A stretch of DNA of 39,895 nt, taken from positions 1 to 39,895 of the forward strand of contig JARIEX010000017.1 of assembly GCA_031127095.1 (NCBI GenBank), given 5' to 3'. This DNA comes from Gemmatimonadota bacterium (GTDB lineage Bacteria > Gemmatimonadota > Gemmatimonadetes > Gemmatimonadales > Gemmatimonadaceae). The notes beneath the pieces were generated by a model. That model had not been told where the DNA came from. It was given only the letters and a program-made list of their open reading frames with translations, and did no database searches. Of this stretch, positions 18,502-27,800 are shown piece by piece (position 1 is the first letter of the stretch; every line of letters begins with the position of its first letter). The translations under genes were made by a program, and so were the position numbers.

Positions 18502-20637
18502 ATGATCGATCGCAATGGAGTGCGCGTCGGCATCGCTGGCGCGCTCCTGCTGGTCTCGGGCGCGCTGCGCCCGGTCACGGCGCAGACAGCGGCGCAGGAC
18601 GCCAAGTCGGTGGTGCGCGTGGCCACGGCGAAGCCGACGGCGCGCGACACGCGCGTGGCACCGGCCGTCGCTCAGGCGGCGATGCAGGGTGACCTGGCAA
18701 AGGTGCGCGCGCTGATTGCCCAGCAGAACGATGTGAACGTGGCGCAGGGCGACGGCATGACCGCGCTGCACTGGGCGGCCGATCGCGGTGATATGGCAAT
18801 GGCCGCGCTGCTGCTGCGTTCCGGTGCGAAACTCACGGGCACGACCCGGAACGGCGGCTACACGCCCCTGCATGTGGCGGCGCGCGCCGGCCATGGTACG
18901 GTCGTGCAGGCGTTGCTCGCGGCGGGTGCTGACGCGGCGACGTTGACGGCGACCGGTGCCACGGCGATGCATCTCGCGGCGGGCGCGGGTGATGCGGCGT
19001 CGGTGAAGGCGTTGCTGGCGAAGAAAGCCGATCCCAATGCACGCGAATCGGCGTGGGGTCAGACGCCACTCATGTTCGCGGCCGCGGAGAATCGTGGCGA
19101 CGCGGCGCGCGCTCTGCTGGCCGGTGGCGCAGACGCGTCGATCCGTACACGCAGCGTAGACCTGACCGAAGAGTTGGCGCGTCAGCAGGCGGCGGCGAAG
19201 AAGCGCAACGAGGTGCTGTTCTCGTATCTGCCGCAGAAGACGCGTGACTCCATCATCGACGCGGCCGCCAAGGCCGCGGAGAAGCTGGCCGCCGATGCGG
19301 CCGCGGCCCGTAATCGCGCGGCCGCCACGGCGGGCATGGCGGCGCCGGCCGCCGCTGCGCCTGCGGCCGCAGCTCCCGCGGCTCCTGCGGCTCCCGCAAC
19401 GGCCGCTGCGGCGCCGGCCGCTGCGGCCCCGGCCCCGAATCCCGCGCTGCGGGGCTACAAGATCGGCGTGGCTGCACCGCCCACACAGGAGCTCACGCCG
19501 TCGCAGATCCAGGACGCGATCGAAGCGGGACGTACGCTCTTCAAGAGCGGGCCGGTGGCCAAGACCACGGAGTCGGCCGAGCTGTTCGAAGGACAGGTGG
19601 CGGGCTACGAGGCCACGGTGGGCAGCATGGGTGGCATGACGGCGCTGCATCACGCGGCTCGTCAGGGAAACATCGATGCGGCGCTGGCCATCCTCGACGG
19701 GGGCGGAAAACTCAACGAGGTCACCACCAGCGACAGTAGCACGGCGCTCCTGACGGCGGCCATCAACGGCCACTTCGATCTGGCGATGGCGCTCGTGAAG
19801 CGTGGGGCCGACGTGAAGATCGCGAGCAGCGCGGGCCTCACGCCGCTATATGCCGCGCTCAACACGATGTGGGCACCACGGTCACGCTATCCGCAGCCGC
19901 AAGCGGTGCAGACCCAGAAGGTGACGCACCTCGAGTTGATGGATGCGATGCTGAAGTCTGGCGCGGACGCGAACGTCCGTTTGAAGAAGAATCTCTGGTT
20001 CTTCGCCTTCAACAACTGCGGCAACGCGAATTGCGGCCTCGAGGCGCTCGATGGCACTACGCCGTTCTGGCGTGCCACGTACGCGGTCGATGTCGAGGCG
20101 ATGAAGCTGCTCAAGGCGCACGGTGCCGTCGATACGGTTCCCTCGTACCGCGCGCCGGTGGCCCGTGGTAACCGGGCGCGCTTCCCCGGTGGTTTCGGCG
20201 AGGGTCCGGCGGCGTTCGTCATGAGTCCGGCCATCGACTCGGCGTCGAAGGCCACGCCGGCGGGCATCGGGGTGTATCCGGTGCATGCCGCCGCAGGCGT
20301 TGGCTACGGCAACGGCTTCGCGGGAAATTCGCACCGCCATGCCACGGACGGGTGGATGCCGGCCATGAAGTACCTGGTGGAAGTGCTGCACGCCGACGTG
20401 AATCAGCGCGACCTCAACGGCTACACCCCGTTGCATCACGCCGCCGCGCGCGGTGACAACGAGATGATTGAGTATCTGGTGAGCAAGGGGGCTGATCCCA
20501 AGGCTGTGGCACGCAACGGTATGACCACGGTCGATATGGCCAACGGTCCCGTGCAGCGCCTCCGTCCGTTCCCCGATACCATCCAGTTGCTCGAGAAGCT
20601 CGGCGCGAAGAACAGCCATCGCTGCGTCGCCTGCTGA
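18502..20637 (+). CDS. Exported ankyrin-repeat protein
   Basis: The 711-residue protein has a signal peptide (VGIAGALLLVSGALRPVTAQ) and two ankyrin blocks. The first spans about residues 52-215 (GMTALHWAADRGD, GYTPLHVAARAGH, GATAMHLAAGAGD, GQTPLMFAAAENR). The second spans about 375-700 (GMTALHHAARQGN, SSTALLTAAINGH, GLTPLYAALN, GYTPLHHAAARGD). They are joined by a charged helix and an Ala/Pro-rich linker at about 274-313. The second block has inserts, one with NCGNANC near residue 506, and the chain ends in CVAC. Ankyrin repeats bind proteins, so it may be a scaffold for the co-expressed cytochrome and DUF1552 protein in the periplasm. It begins 8 bases after the DUF1552 stop and is the last gene of the operon. 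Confidence 0.9.
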   Translation: MIDRNGVRVGIAGALLLVSGALRPVTAQTAAQDAKSVVRVATAKPTARDTRVAPAVAQAAMQGDLAKVRALIAQQNDVNVAQGDGMTALHWAADRGDMAMAALLLRSGAKLTGTTRNGGYTPLHVAARAGHGTVVQALLAAGADAATLTATGATAMHLAAGAGDAASVKALLAKKADPNARESAWGQTPLMFAAAENRGDAARALLAGGADASIRTRSVDLTEELARQQAAAKKRNEVLFSYLPQKTRDSIIDAAAKAAEKLAADAAAARNRAAATAGMAAPAAAAPAAAAPAAPAAPATAAAAPAAAAPAPNPALRGYKIGVAAPPTQELTPSQIQDAIEAGRTLFKSGPVAKTTESAELFEGQVAGYEATVGSMGGMTALHHAARQGNIDAALAILDGGGKLNEVTTSDSSTALLTAAINGHFDLAMALVKRGADVKIASSAGLTPLYAALNTMWAPRSRYPQPQAVQTQKVTHLELMDAMLKSGADANVRLKKNLWFFAFNNCGNANCGLEALDGTTPFWRATYAVDVEAMKLLKAHGAVDTVPSYRAPVARGNRARFPGGFGEGPAAFVMSPAIDSASKATPAGIGVYPVHAAAGVGYGNGFAGNSHRHATDGWMPAMKYLVEVLHADVNQRDLNGYTPLHHAAARGDNEMIEYLVSKGADPKAVARNGMTTVDMANGPVQRLRPFPDTIQLLEKLGAKNSHRCVAC

Positions 20638-20652
20638 TCCGTTCCGCCCATG

Positions 20653-20692
20653 TAGAACGCGGCGCCGTCACATGTGACGGCGCCGCGTTCTA
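20653..20692. terminator. Perfect 40-nt palindrome, bidirectional terminator
   Basis: A 20-base arm beginning TAGAACGCGGCGCC is followed at once by its exact complement, centred on CATG between 20672 and 20673. It lies between the convergent ankyrin gene (stop 20637) and the exported THxxH gene (stop 20725), so it most likely ends transcription from both sides. There is little T-tract. Confidence 0.85.
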
Positions 20693-20724
20693 TTCCAGCC
20701 CACTCACCCGACGTCGCGCACCGG

Positions 20725-21744
20725 TCAGGGTTTCTTCTCCCCTGCCAGCATCAGGGTGATGTGCTCCTGCGCCTGCTGCAGCGCGCCTTCACCACCGGCC
20801 CAGCCGATGCGGCCGTCGGCGTTGATGTCGGTCCCTGCGATGAACTGGTCGCACAACGACACGAGCTGGGACATCAGCGACGCCGCGGCGGCAGCGGTCG
20901 TCGCCGCCTGCACCTGTTTCGCCAGCGCGATGGCCTGATCACCGCGGGCCATCGTCGCCCGCGCCGCCGTGGTGATGTGCGTGGCGTGCGTCTTCACATT
21001 TGGTGATGCGGTCGGCTCCTTGGCCGCCAGCTCGATATGCTGTGCGACGCCACCGGCCGCGCGCTTCATGCCGAAGCCCTTGCCGGGTCCCGTTGCCGCC
21101 TGCGTGGGATCGATGGCATGAATGATGTGCCCGGCGTGCGTCTGCATCGATGCCAGGTTGTCAGGCGTGCGCGCGGCGAACGCGGCGTGCTGGGACGCGA
21201 TCTTTGCCTCGGCGAGGGCCATGGGCAGAAACCCGGATTTGTCGGGCGTATCCATGAAGCTCGAGACCACATGGCCGATATGCGTCCCGACCAGACCGGC
21301 CGGCAGCGACGAAGCCGCCACCGCGCCGGGCGCCAGCGGCGCGGCCGCTATCACTCCGGGAAGCGGCGCGCCGGTCATGGCCGCCAGAATGCTGTCGAAC
21401 TGCGCCCGCAACGTGGCGTCGCTGCTCACCAGAAACCGACGCCGTGAGAAGACGGAGTCCGCCAGCCCCTTCCTGGCCAGCGCGGCGGAGATCAGCTCAC
21501 GCTTCTGGAGCTGTAAATCCTGCTGTGCCTGATTGGTCTTGTTCTTCTGCTGCGCCGCCCTGTTGTCGCTGGAATCGTGAATGGCGGACACCACGAGATG
21601 CGCTTCGACCAAGGCGCGCACTTCGGCGAGTGTGAGCGCGGGTGCGGCGGCGGAGGTGCTCTGGGCAGCCAACGGCACGGCGGTGAACAACGCCGCTGAC
21701 AACGAGAGTGCCAGCGTGGCGGAAGGACGGGCGGGGAAGGCCAT
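20725..21744 (-). CDS. Exported protein with three THxxH motifs, unknown function
   Basis: ATG 21744 gives 339 residues with a clean signal peptide (TLALSLSAALFTAVPLAAQ); the upstream ATG at 21807 adds 21 unlikely residues. I do not recognise the family. The protein looks largely helical and Ala-rich. Three similar segments carry paired histidines: THIGH (154-158), THAGHIIH (202-209) and THATH (252-256), each with His-x-x-His on one helix face. Near the end, a calcium-loop-like DINADGRIG (306-314) keeps D, N and D at positions 1, 3 and 5, though the twelfth position is not acidic. The His pairs could bind metal or haem; that is inference. It is convergent with the ankyrin gene and divergent from the creatininase-like gene. 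Confidence 0.75.
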   Translation of the reverse strand: MAFPARPSATLALSLSAALFTAVPLAAQSTSAAAPALTLAEVRALVEAHLVVSAIHDSSDNRAAQQKNKTNQAQQDLQLQKRELISAALARKGLADSVFSRRRFLVSSDATLRAQFDSILAAMTGAPLPGVIAAAPLAPGAVAASSLPAGLVGTHIGHVVSSFMDTPDKSGFLPMALAEAKIASQHAAFAARTPDNLASMQTHAGHIIHAIDPTQAATGPGKGFGMKRAAGGVAQHIELAAKEPTASPNVKTHATHITTAARATMARGDQAIALAKQVQAATTAAAAASLMSQLVSLCDQFIAGTDINADGRIGWAGGEGALQQAQEHITLMLAGEKKP

Positions 21745-21917
21745 GGTGTCCGGGGGTGGGAGTCGATCGGGGCCCGTCACAACCGGGCACTGCGAAACTA
21801 TACGCATTTGCCGTGCACTCCGCTCTGGCGAAGTCGCGATTTCGGCGTCATCGTCTCGCTTCCACCTTCGTCACACCCCGGAAGACCCCCACCGTTCATC
21901 TGTACCGAGGCATCGCC

Positions 21918-22883
21918 ATGACCAGAGGCAATCGTTCACGCGCTCCCCACCGTGCGCTCCTTGTCCGCGCGATGCTGGCCGGCGCCGCGTCCATCGCGCT
22001 GGGCAGCACCGCGTTGGCGCAGGGTGGCCAGCCACGCGATCCGCGCAGCATTGGCGGTGGCAACTGCTCAGCCAACCCGTACAACTGCGTCGACGCGGTC
22101 AACCCGCTGCCCGCGCCCAACACGGTGTGGATGGAGGAGATGACGTGGATGGACGTGCGCGATGCCCTGAAGGCCGGCAAGACGACCGCCATCATTGCCA
22201 CCGGCGGCATGGAGCCGAATGGTCCGTGGCTCGTGACGGGCAAGCACAACTACGTGCTGCATACGAACTGTGAAGCCATCGCCCGGAAACTGGGCAATGC
22301 CCTGTGCGCACCGATCGTGAAGTTCGTCCCCGAGGGGAACATCAGTCCGGCCAGCGGGCACATGGCGTCGCCGGGTACGATCAGCATGCGTGAAGAGACG
22401 TTCCGAAACGTGCTGACCGACCTCGTGCACAGCCTCAAGGTGCATGGCTTCACGAAAATCATCCTGATCGGCGACAGCGGCGGTAATCAGGCGGGGCAGC
22501 GCTGGGTGGCCGACTCGGTGACCAAGCTCTGGCAGGGCAGTCCGATCGTCGCCCACATCCAGGAGTATTACGACTACGCCAGCGTTGCCAAGCACATGGA
22601 GCAGTTCGGCGTGCACCAGACGGTGGCCGAGGGGCTTCACGACGACCCGGAAATCTCGCTGAACATGTTCATCGACGACCCGAAGTCCATTCGCTACGAC
22701 GAGCGTGCCAAGGCGAAGCTGCTGACGATCAACGGGGTGTCGCTGGCCGACCGCAAGAAGGCGACGGAGTGGGCGAAGCAGATCGTGGAGTTCCGCACCA
22801 AGGTCACCATTGAGGCCATCGAAAAGGCCGTCGCAAACAAGGGCACGCTGCCGGCTCCGCCGCGGCGCCCTGCCGGGAACTGA
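21918..22883 (+). CDS. Exported creatininase-family protein with altered metal-site motifs
   Basis: ATG 21918 has GAGG about 8 bases upstream and begins a signal peptide (VRAMLAGAASIALGSTALAQ); the open frame upstream is not coding. The 321 residues follow the creatininase layout: IIATGGMEPNGPWLVTGKHNYV (92-113), SPGTISMREETFRNVL, IILIGDSGGNQ, HDDPEISLNMFI. In metal-binding members the first block reads ExHGxHLPxxTD and the third NGHGGN. Here the positions are EPNGPW, GKHN and GDSGGN, so several His/Asp ligands are missing. It may therefore use a different metal arrangement or be non-catalytic. Creatininase relatives are usually cytoplasmic amidases; an exported form is less usual. The lipoprotein gene follows 24 bases later. 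Confidence 0.85.
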   Translation: MTRGNRSRAPHRALLVRAMLAGAASIALGSTALAQGGQPRDPRSIGGGNCSANPYNCVDAVNPLPAPNTVWMEEMTWMDVRDALKAGKTTAIIATGGMEPNGPWLVTGKHNYVLHTNCEAIARKLGNALCAPIVKFVPEGNISPASGHMASPGTISMREETFRNVLTDLVHSLKVHGFTKIILIGDSGGNQAGQRWVADSVTKLWQGSPIVAHIQEYYDYASVAKHMEQFGVHQTVAEGLHDDPEISLNMFIDDPKSIRYDERAKAKLLTINGVSLADRKKATEWAKQIVEFRTKVTIEAIEKAVANKGTLPAPPRRPAGN

Positions 22884-22907
22884 ACGCGCTAGCTTGCAAG
22901 GATGTTG

Positions 22908-23369
22908 ATGCGTCGCTCCACCCGCCGGCACAGTCTGATCGCCCTGACCGCTCTTGGTCTGGCCGCCTGTGCCGGTGATCGTGCTCCAGCACCGGCGCCG
23001 CAGGCCAGCGCGCCGATCGTGTCGGTGCTGCCGCCGCTGCCCCAGCTGTCGACCGAGCGACGGGAAGTCGTGCCACCGGATCTCGAGCTCGCCTTCGAGA
23101 CAGACTCCGTGCGGCTCACGATCTCGGTGGAGCCAGGCGCCCGTGTGAACGCGCTGCTGCCCCCCGTCATTGAAGGAACCGACGGCCGTCGATTCCTGCT
23201 GCGTGCCCCGACCGTGACCGAAGACAGCGCCTACTTCGTGGAGCGCGCGTCGGTCACCGTGGCTCGGTCCGCGCTGCCGATTCGCGGGACGCTGCGCACG
23301 AGTTTCTGTCGCAGCGACGAGCGGTTGTGCCGCAGCGCCGAGCGCGCCGTGCAGCTCGAGGATCGGTAA
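22908..23369 (+). CDS. Small lipoprotein with a paired-cysteine C-terminal region
   Basis: ATG 22908 is chosen over ATG 22902 because AAGGA then lies about 6 bases upstream; from 22902 the Shine-Dalgarno would touch the start codon. The 153-residue product has a lipobox LGLAAC with Cys21 as the lipidation site, then a Pro/Ala-rich spacer and an immunoglobulin-like beta domain (DLELAFETDSVRLTISVEPG). It ends with RTSFCRSDERLCRS, whose two cysteines are seven residues apart. That ending recalls the N-terminal domain of DsbD (vQxCxxxxCxPP), but the match is short, so I give no symbol. It is probably co-transcribed with the creatininase-like gene and precedes inverted-repeat copy B. Confidence 0.75.
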   Translation: MRRSTRRHSLIALTALGLAACAGDRAPAPAPQASAPIVSVLPPLPQLSTERREVVPPDLELAFETDSVRLTISVEPGARVNALLPPVIEGTDGRRFLLRAPTVTEDSAYFVERASVTVARSALPIRGTLRTSFCRSDERLCRSAERAVQLEDR

Positions 23370-23377
23370 CAGCGAAC

Positions 23378-23487
23378 CTGCTGGAACACGGAATATGCGG
23401 ATCGCACAGAACCGCACAGATAAGCCAAAAGCGCTGTTTGCCTATCTGTGCGGTTCTGTGTGATCGGGTCAATCCGTGTTCCAGCAG
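23378..23487. repeat. Inverted-repeat element, copy B (no gene inside)
   Basis: Arms of about 45 bases (23378-23422 and about 23443-23487) both start, reading inward, with CTGCTGGAACACGGA and share GATC, CACAGAACCGCACAGATA near the loop; only a few positions differ. The loop is about 20 bases. Outer sequence, core motif and right flank (AGTTGCAGTTG) match copy A at 11541-11666. It lies between convergent genes ending at 23369 and 23514 and would form a long hairpin. Confidence 0.92.
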
Positions 23488-23513
23488 TTGCAGTTGTAGT
23501 CGCCGTTGACGAC

Positions 23514-24848
23514 CTACTTCGTCCGCGCCCGCTCCAGCTTCGTCGTCATGCCGTCACGCGCTGCGAGAATCACTACGCCGCCCGGGCCGAACCCCACAAT
23601 GGTGCGGTTCTCGGGGATCTGCACCCGATCCACCACTTCGCCCTTGGCGTTGACCACATCGTACACCGCGCCGCCGGGCGTCGGCTTCGTGGGAATCGTG
23701 CGGATCCAGATGTTGCCGTCGTCGTCGGCCTTTGCGCTGGTGGCGAAGAACGCCGGCTGATAGTCGGGCAGCTCGCTGGGCGAGATGTAGTTGATCTGCG
23801 GTGCCATGATTTGCGGTGCCGCCCCGCCGCCCGGAGGGCCGCCAGGGCCCCCGCGGGCTTCGAACCGCATGACCATCTGCGGCGCCGCCCCGCCGGCTGC
23901 TCCCCCGGTGCCCAGCGCCGCACCGAATGCCGCCGCCATCTGGTTGCCCTGCCCAGGATTCGCCGCTGCGGCACGATCACGAATTGCCTTGACCGAATCG
24001 ATGAGCGCGACCTTTTGTTCGTCGGAGAGACGCTTCCAATCGAACGCGATCTTGGGCGACGAGCGGTGCGTGCCGTCGGGCGACATCCAGTCCACATGGT
24101 AGTCCTTGCCACGGATCAGCGCGATGTCGCCGTTCGAGGTGACCGCCCACTCATCGACCACCGGCAATGGATTCACCTCGATCGAGATGCTGATCTTGCC
24201 GTCGTCGCTGCGCGTCATGTTGGTGTTCGTCTTCGGGATCTTGATGAATCCCACCGTGTCCACGGCGCGCGACTGCAGATTGACGCGCACGATGGCCATG
24301 GTGTCGGCCACCGTCGGCATCGTGGGGGCGCCACCGGGACCCATCTGCATGCGGAACCCCGGCATACCGCGGTACACCAGATAGCCGTTGCTGTAGTACG
24401 CGCCGGTGCCGAGTCCACCGGCGGCCAGCATCATCGCATCCTGCGAGCGCGGCACCGACATCACGCGCCCGATCTTGCCGGCCGGATCGATTACCAGCAT
24501 GGAGAGGGAGGCGGCATCGACGAATAACGTGGAGTCGCCGCGGAACGCGATCAGGCTCCCCGAGCGCGGGCCATAGGCATTCGCCGTGCTGCTGGTGGAA
24601 TCGGCCACGATGCTGATGGTCGTGAACGTCGAGTCGACCAGCAGCACACGACGGCTCGTGGCATCGTTGATCAGCAATCGCCCGCCGGGCAACGCCCGCA
24701 CGTTGTTCACCATGCCCAGCGAATCGGTGGTGGTGGCGTGCACCGCACCGAGTGGCCGGATGGGGGGGCGCGCCTGCGCGCTGGCGGACGAAGCGACCGT
24801 CGCGAGTAGGGTCGGAAGCGCGAGCAATCGCGCGGTGCTGAGAGTCAT
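23514..24848 (-). CDS. Exported beta-propeller-like protein
   Basis: ATG 24848 gives 444 residues with a signal peptide (LLALPTLLATVASSASAQA). A start at 24893 would overlap the upstream gene; neither has a good ribosome binding site. Repeated strands such as VRALPGGRLLINDATSRRVLLVDS, LIAFRGDSTLFVDAASLSMLVID, WAVTSNGDIALIRGKDY and ADDDGNIWIRTIPT are typical of a 6-bladed (NHL/YncE-like) propeller. Between blades, a helix RLSDEQKVALIDSVKAIRDR and a Gly/Ala/Pro/Met-rich loop (about residues 275-340) are inserted. It starts 28 bases after the stop of the large TonB receptor on the same strand, so the two are very probably an operon. A periplasmic or surface-bound partner of that receptor is a fair guess. 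No catalytic residues are evident. Confidence 0.82.
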   Translation of the reverse strand: MTLSTARLLALPTLLATVASSASAQARPPIRPLGAVHATTTDSLGMVNNVRALPGGRLLINDATSRRVLLVDSTFTTISIVADSTSSTANAYGPRSGSLIAFRGDSTLFVDAASLSMLVIDPAGKIGRVMSVPRSQDAMMLAAGGLGTGAYYSNGYLVYRGMPGFRMQMGPGGAPTMPTVADTMAIVRVNLQSRAVDTVGFIKIPKTNTNMTRSDDGKISISIEVNPLPVVDEWAVTSNGDIALIRGKDYHVDWMSPDGTHRSSPKIAFDWKRLSDEQKVALIDSVKAIRDRAAAANPGQGNQMAAAFGAALGTGGAAGGAAPQMVMRFEARGGPGGPPGGGAAPQIMAPQINYISPSELPDYQPAFFATSAKADDDGNIWIRTIPTKPTPGGAVYDVVNAKGEVVDRVQIPENRTIVGFGPGGVVILAARDGMTTKLERARTK

Positions 24849-24876
24849 GAGTGAAGTAGTTGTGATGAGAAATGAA

Positions 24877-27800
24877 CTATCGTCGGATTTCAATCATCTG
24901 CGTGCCGCCGCCCATGCCGCCGCCCATGATCATCGCGCCACCGCCGGGAATCATCATGCCGCCACCACCACCCGACGTCGCGGAGCGGATCGACTTGAGG
25001 TAGCGATCGTCGAGCGCACTGGCCACGAACGGCGGCAGCTTGCGACGCTGCACGTCGGTGAGCAGCGCCTTCACTGCCGGTGCGTATTGGCGCAGGATGT
25101 CGATGCTCGCTTCACGCGCCTTCACGTACTGCGCGTAAATGTCGTCGTGCTCGTACCGCTCGGGCAGGTCGGCGAACCGCTTCGAGATCGGCGCCCAGAT
25201 GGAATCCAGGCGCACCGTGTAGCGGCGGTTCATCGTGGCCAGACTGTCGGCCTGATCCGACGACAACTTCAGTGTGTCCTGATCGCGCAGGATCGTGGCC
25301 AGCGGATTCGGCACGCCGCCGTTGCCGAACTGCGCCTTGATCATCGCTTCGCCCGCCTTCGTGCCCGTGGTGCGACGGCCGCGGTCGAGCGACTGCGTGA
25401 GCACCTGACGCTCGCGCGTGGGGCCGATGTCGTAGCGCAGCTGCGCCGTGATCGTGACCGGCGAGCGGAAGCTGTTGAACTGCGGGTTGGTGGCGCCGAA
25501 GCGCTGGTTCACTTCGTACGTGTAGCGTTTGGTAGCCGGGTTGAAGCCGCGCACGTACAGCAGCGACTGATCGAGGAACGGCTGCTGTCCCCAGCCGCGC
25601 AGGTTGTTCTCGCCGTGCAGGATCAGGTCGGCGGCGCCGAGCGGATTGGACACGTTGAACGACAGGTTGGCGCGCTGCGGCAGGCGCAGCTTGATCGGGT
25701 TGAACGAGATCGACAGGTTGGCCGAGCTCACCCACGGGCCCTGACAGCTGTTGCGGGCGGCCAGCGTGCCAAGCTGCGAGGACAGGCACGCGCGGGCCAC
25801 TGGCGAGCCGCTGGTCAAGAGGGCCTGCATACCGGCCGCCGTGGCCGCATCGCTCGACGCCGGGTTGAACACGAACGCGCGATCGTTGCCGAAGCCGTCG
25901 CCGTTTACGTCGCCACCGATGGTGGGGGTGAACGGCGTGCCCGAACGGAACTGCCCGAACCAACCCAACCGGATCAAGTCGAACGCGTTGTAGCTCAGGT
26001 TATATGTGATCTGGTGGCGCGAATCGAACGTCGAGCGTGACCAGTTCACCGCCAGCGGATCGCCCGCCGTACTCGTGAAGCCGCGGAACTGCTCGCGGAC
26101 ATTCGAGTAGGTGTAGCTCATGCTCCAGCTGAAGTTCGTGCTGAAGTTCGTTGGCGACAGGCGCACACTGCCTTGCGCACTGCGCGAATTGAGATCGCTG
26201 CGCTGCTCCGTGACACGCTGAAACGGTGTGGCCACACGGCCGTCACCGGCGGCGATCGCACCGGTCAGCGGCACGATGCTGCTGGGCAGCACGTACACCG
26301 GACGACCGGCCTCGTTGTCCAGCGTGAAACGCTGCAGTCCGGCGAAGTTGCGATCCACGAAGCTCGACTGCCGCGTGTTGAGCGAGTACGTGGCGTCGAA
26401 GCTGGCATTGAAGCGGTTCCAGAGCACCGGCCCCGACCAGCTCAGGTTCGAGCGCAGACTGCTGGGCGCGGCGTAGTCTTTCGCGAAGAGCGTTACGTTC
26501 GGGGCGCCGTTCGAGAACACCGTGCCCGTGCTGCCGTCGGCGCATCGCGTAGGAATCAGGGCCGGATTGCCGTAGGCGTTCCAGTCGGGAATCGGTGTGG
26601 CGGGTCCCACGCAGGCGAGCTGCTGAATCGCACTGGCCAGGCCGGTGTTGTCGATGGCCGAACCGATCAGGGCGGCTTGCGGGGTGTTCTGGAACACGCC
26701 GATACCACCGCGCACCACCGCGCGCGGACCACGGAACGCGCCATCGAAGGCGCCGATCTGCGGTCCCGTGCCGTACTGCCACGAGAAGCCCACGCGCGGG
26801 CTCACGAACACGCCATTGGGCACGAGATCGTTGCGCACGCCGAGCCGGCGTTCCACCTCGGTGTTGCGCATCGGGGCGTCGAGGTACTGGTTGGCATCCA
26901 CCCGCACGCCGTACTGGAACTGCAGGCGATTGGTGCGGCGGTACGAATCACCGAGCGAGATCGCGCCCACCAGCATGCTGGAATTGCGCTCGCGCGGGGA
27001 GAGCGTGCGCGTGAACGAGATTGGAATCCCCGCCTGCAGATCGCCCAGTGAGTTGTAGGCGAACGTGCCCAGCCGGTTGACCGTCTGATCCTGCGACGAG
27101 CCATCGCGGCGCACTTCCGTGCCCAGCTTGAGCCGGTGCTTGTTGTTGGCGCTGAACCACGACAGCGTGTTCATGGCCGACAGGCTGTTCGATGTCTGCG
27201 AGGTGCCGAGAAACTGATTGCCACCGAAGGCGAGACTCTGCACGCCGTTCGTACCGTCGGCGAAGTTCGAATTCACCCGCACGCGCCCGCCAGGCAAATC
27301 CATGTACGGCGAGCCGTCGTTACTGGAGGCGCTGATGCCGCCGGAGGTCTCCGTGAGAATGCCGATGCCGCGCAGCATGAAGTAGCCGCTGTGGCGCCCT
27401 TGCAGGCCGCCGCTCAGCGAGGTGCGCTCGCCGCTGGTGGTTGGCAGCCCGGTGCCCAGCGGCGACGCAGGATTCTGATTGTTCCAGTTGCCGGTGAACG
27501 TGAGGTTGTACGCCGCGCCGCTCGTGCTCGACGGCGGCGTGAAGTCGATGGCGCCGAACACCGAACCCTGATCGCCCAGTCGGCTGGACGGCAGTCCGTT
27601 GTAGCCGATCGGCACCTTCGCATTCTGCAGAATGCCAACCAGGCGCTGCACGGAATCAGCGGCCACGCCCGACGCCTGCAATCCGGTGCTCGAGGTGTTC
27701 AGCAGCGTCTGCAGGTCGTTGCTGCGACGGCCAAGCTGAAACGACACGTTATAGAACGCCTTGTCGAAAATCAGCGGGCCCGACACGGATCCGCCCAGCG

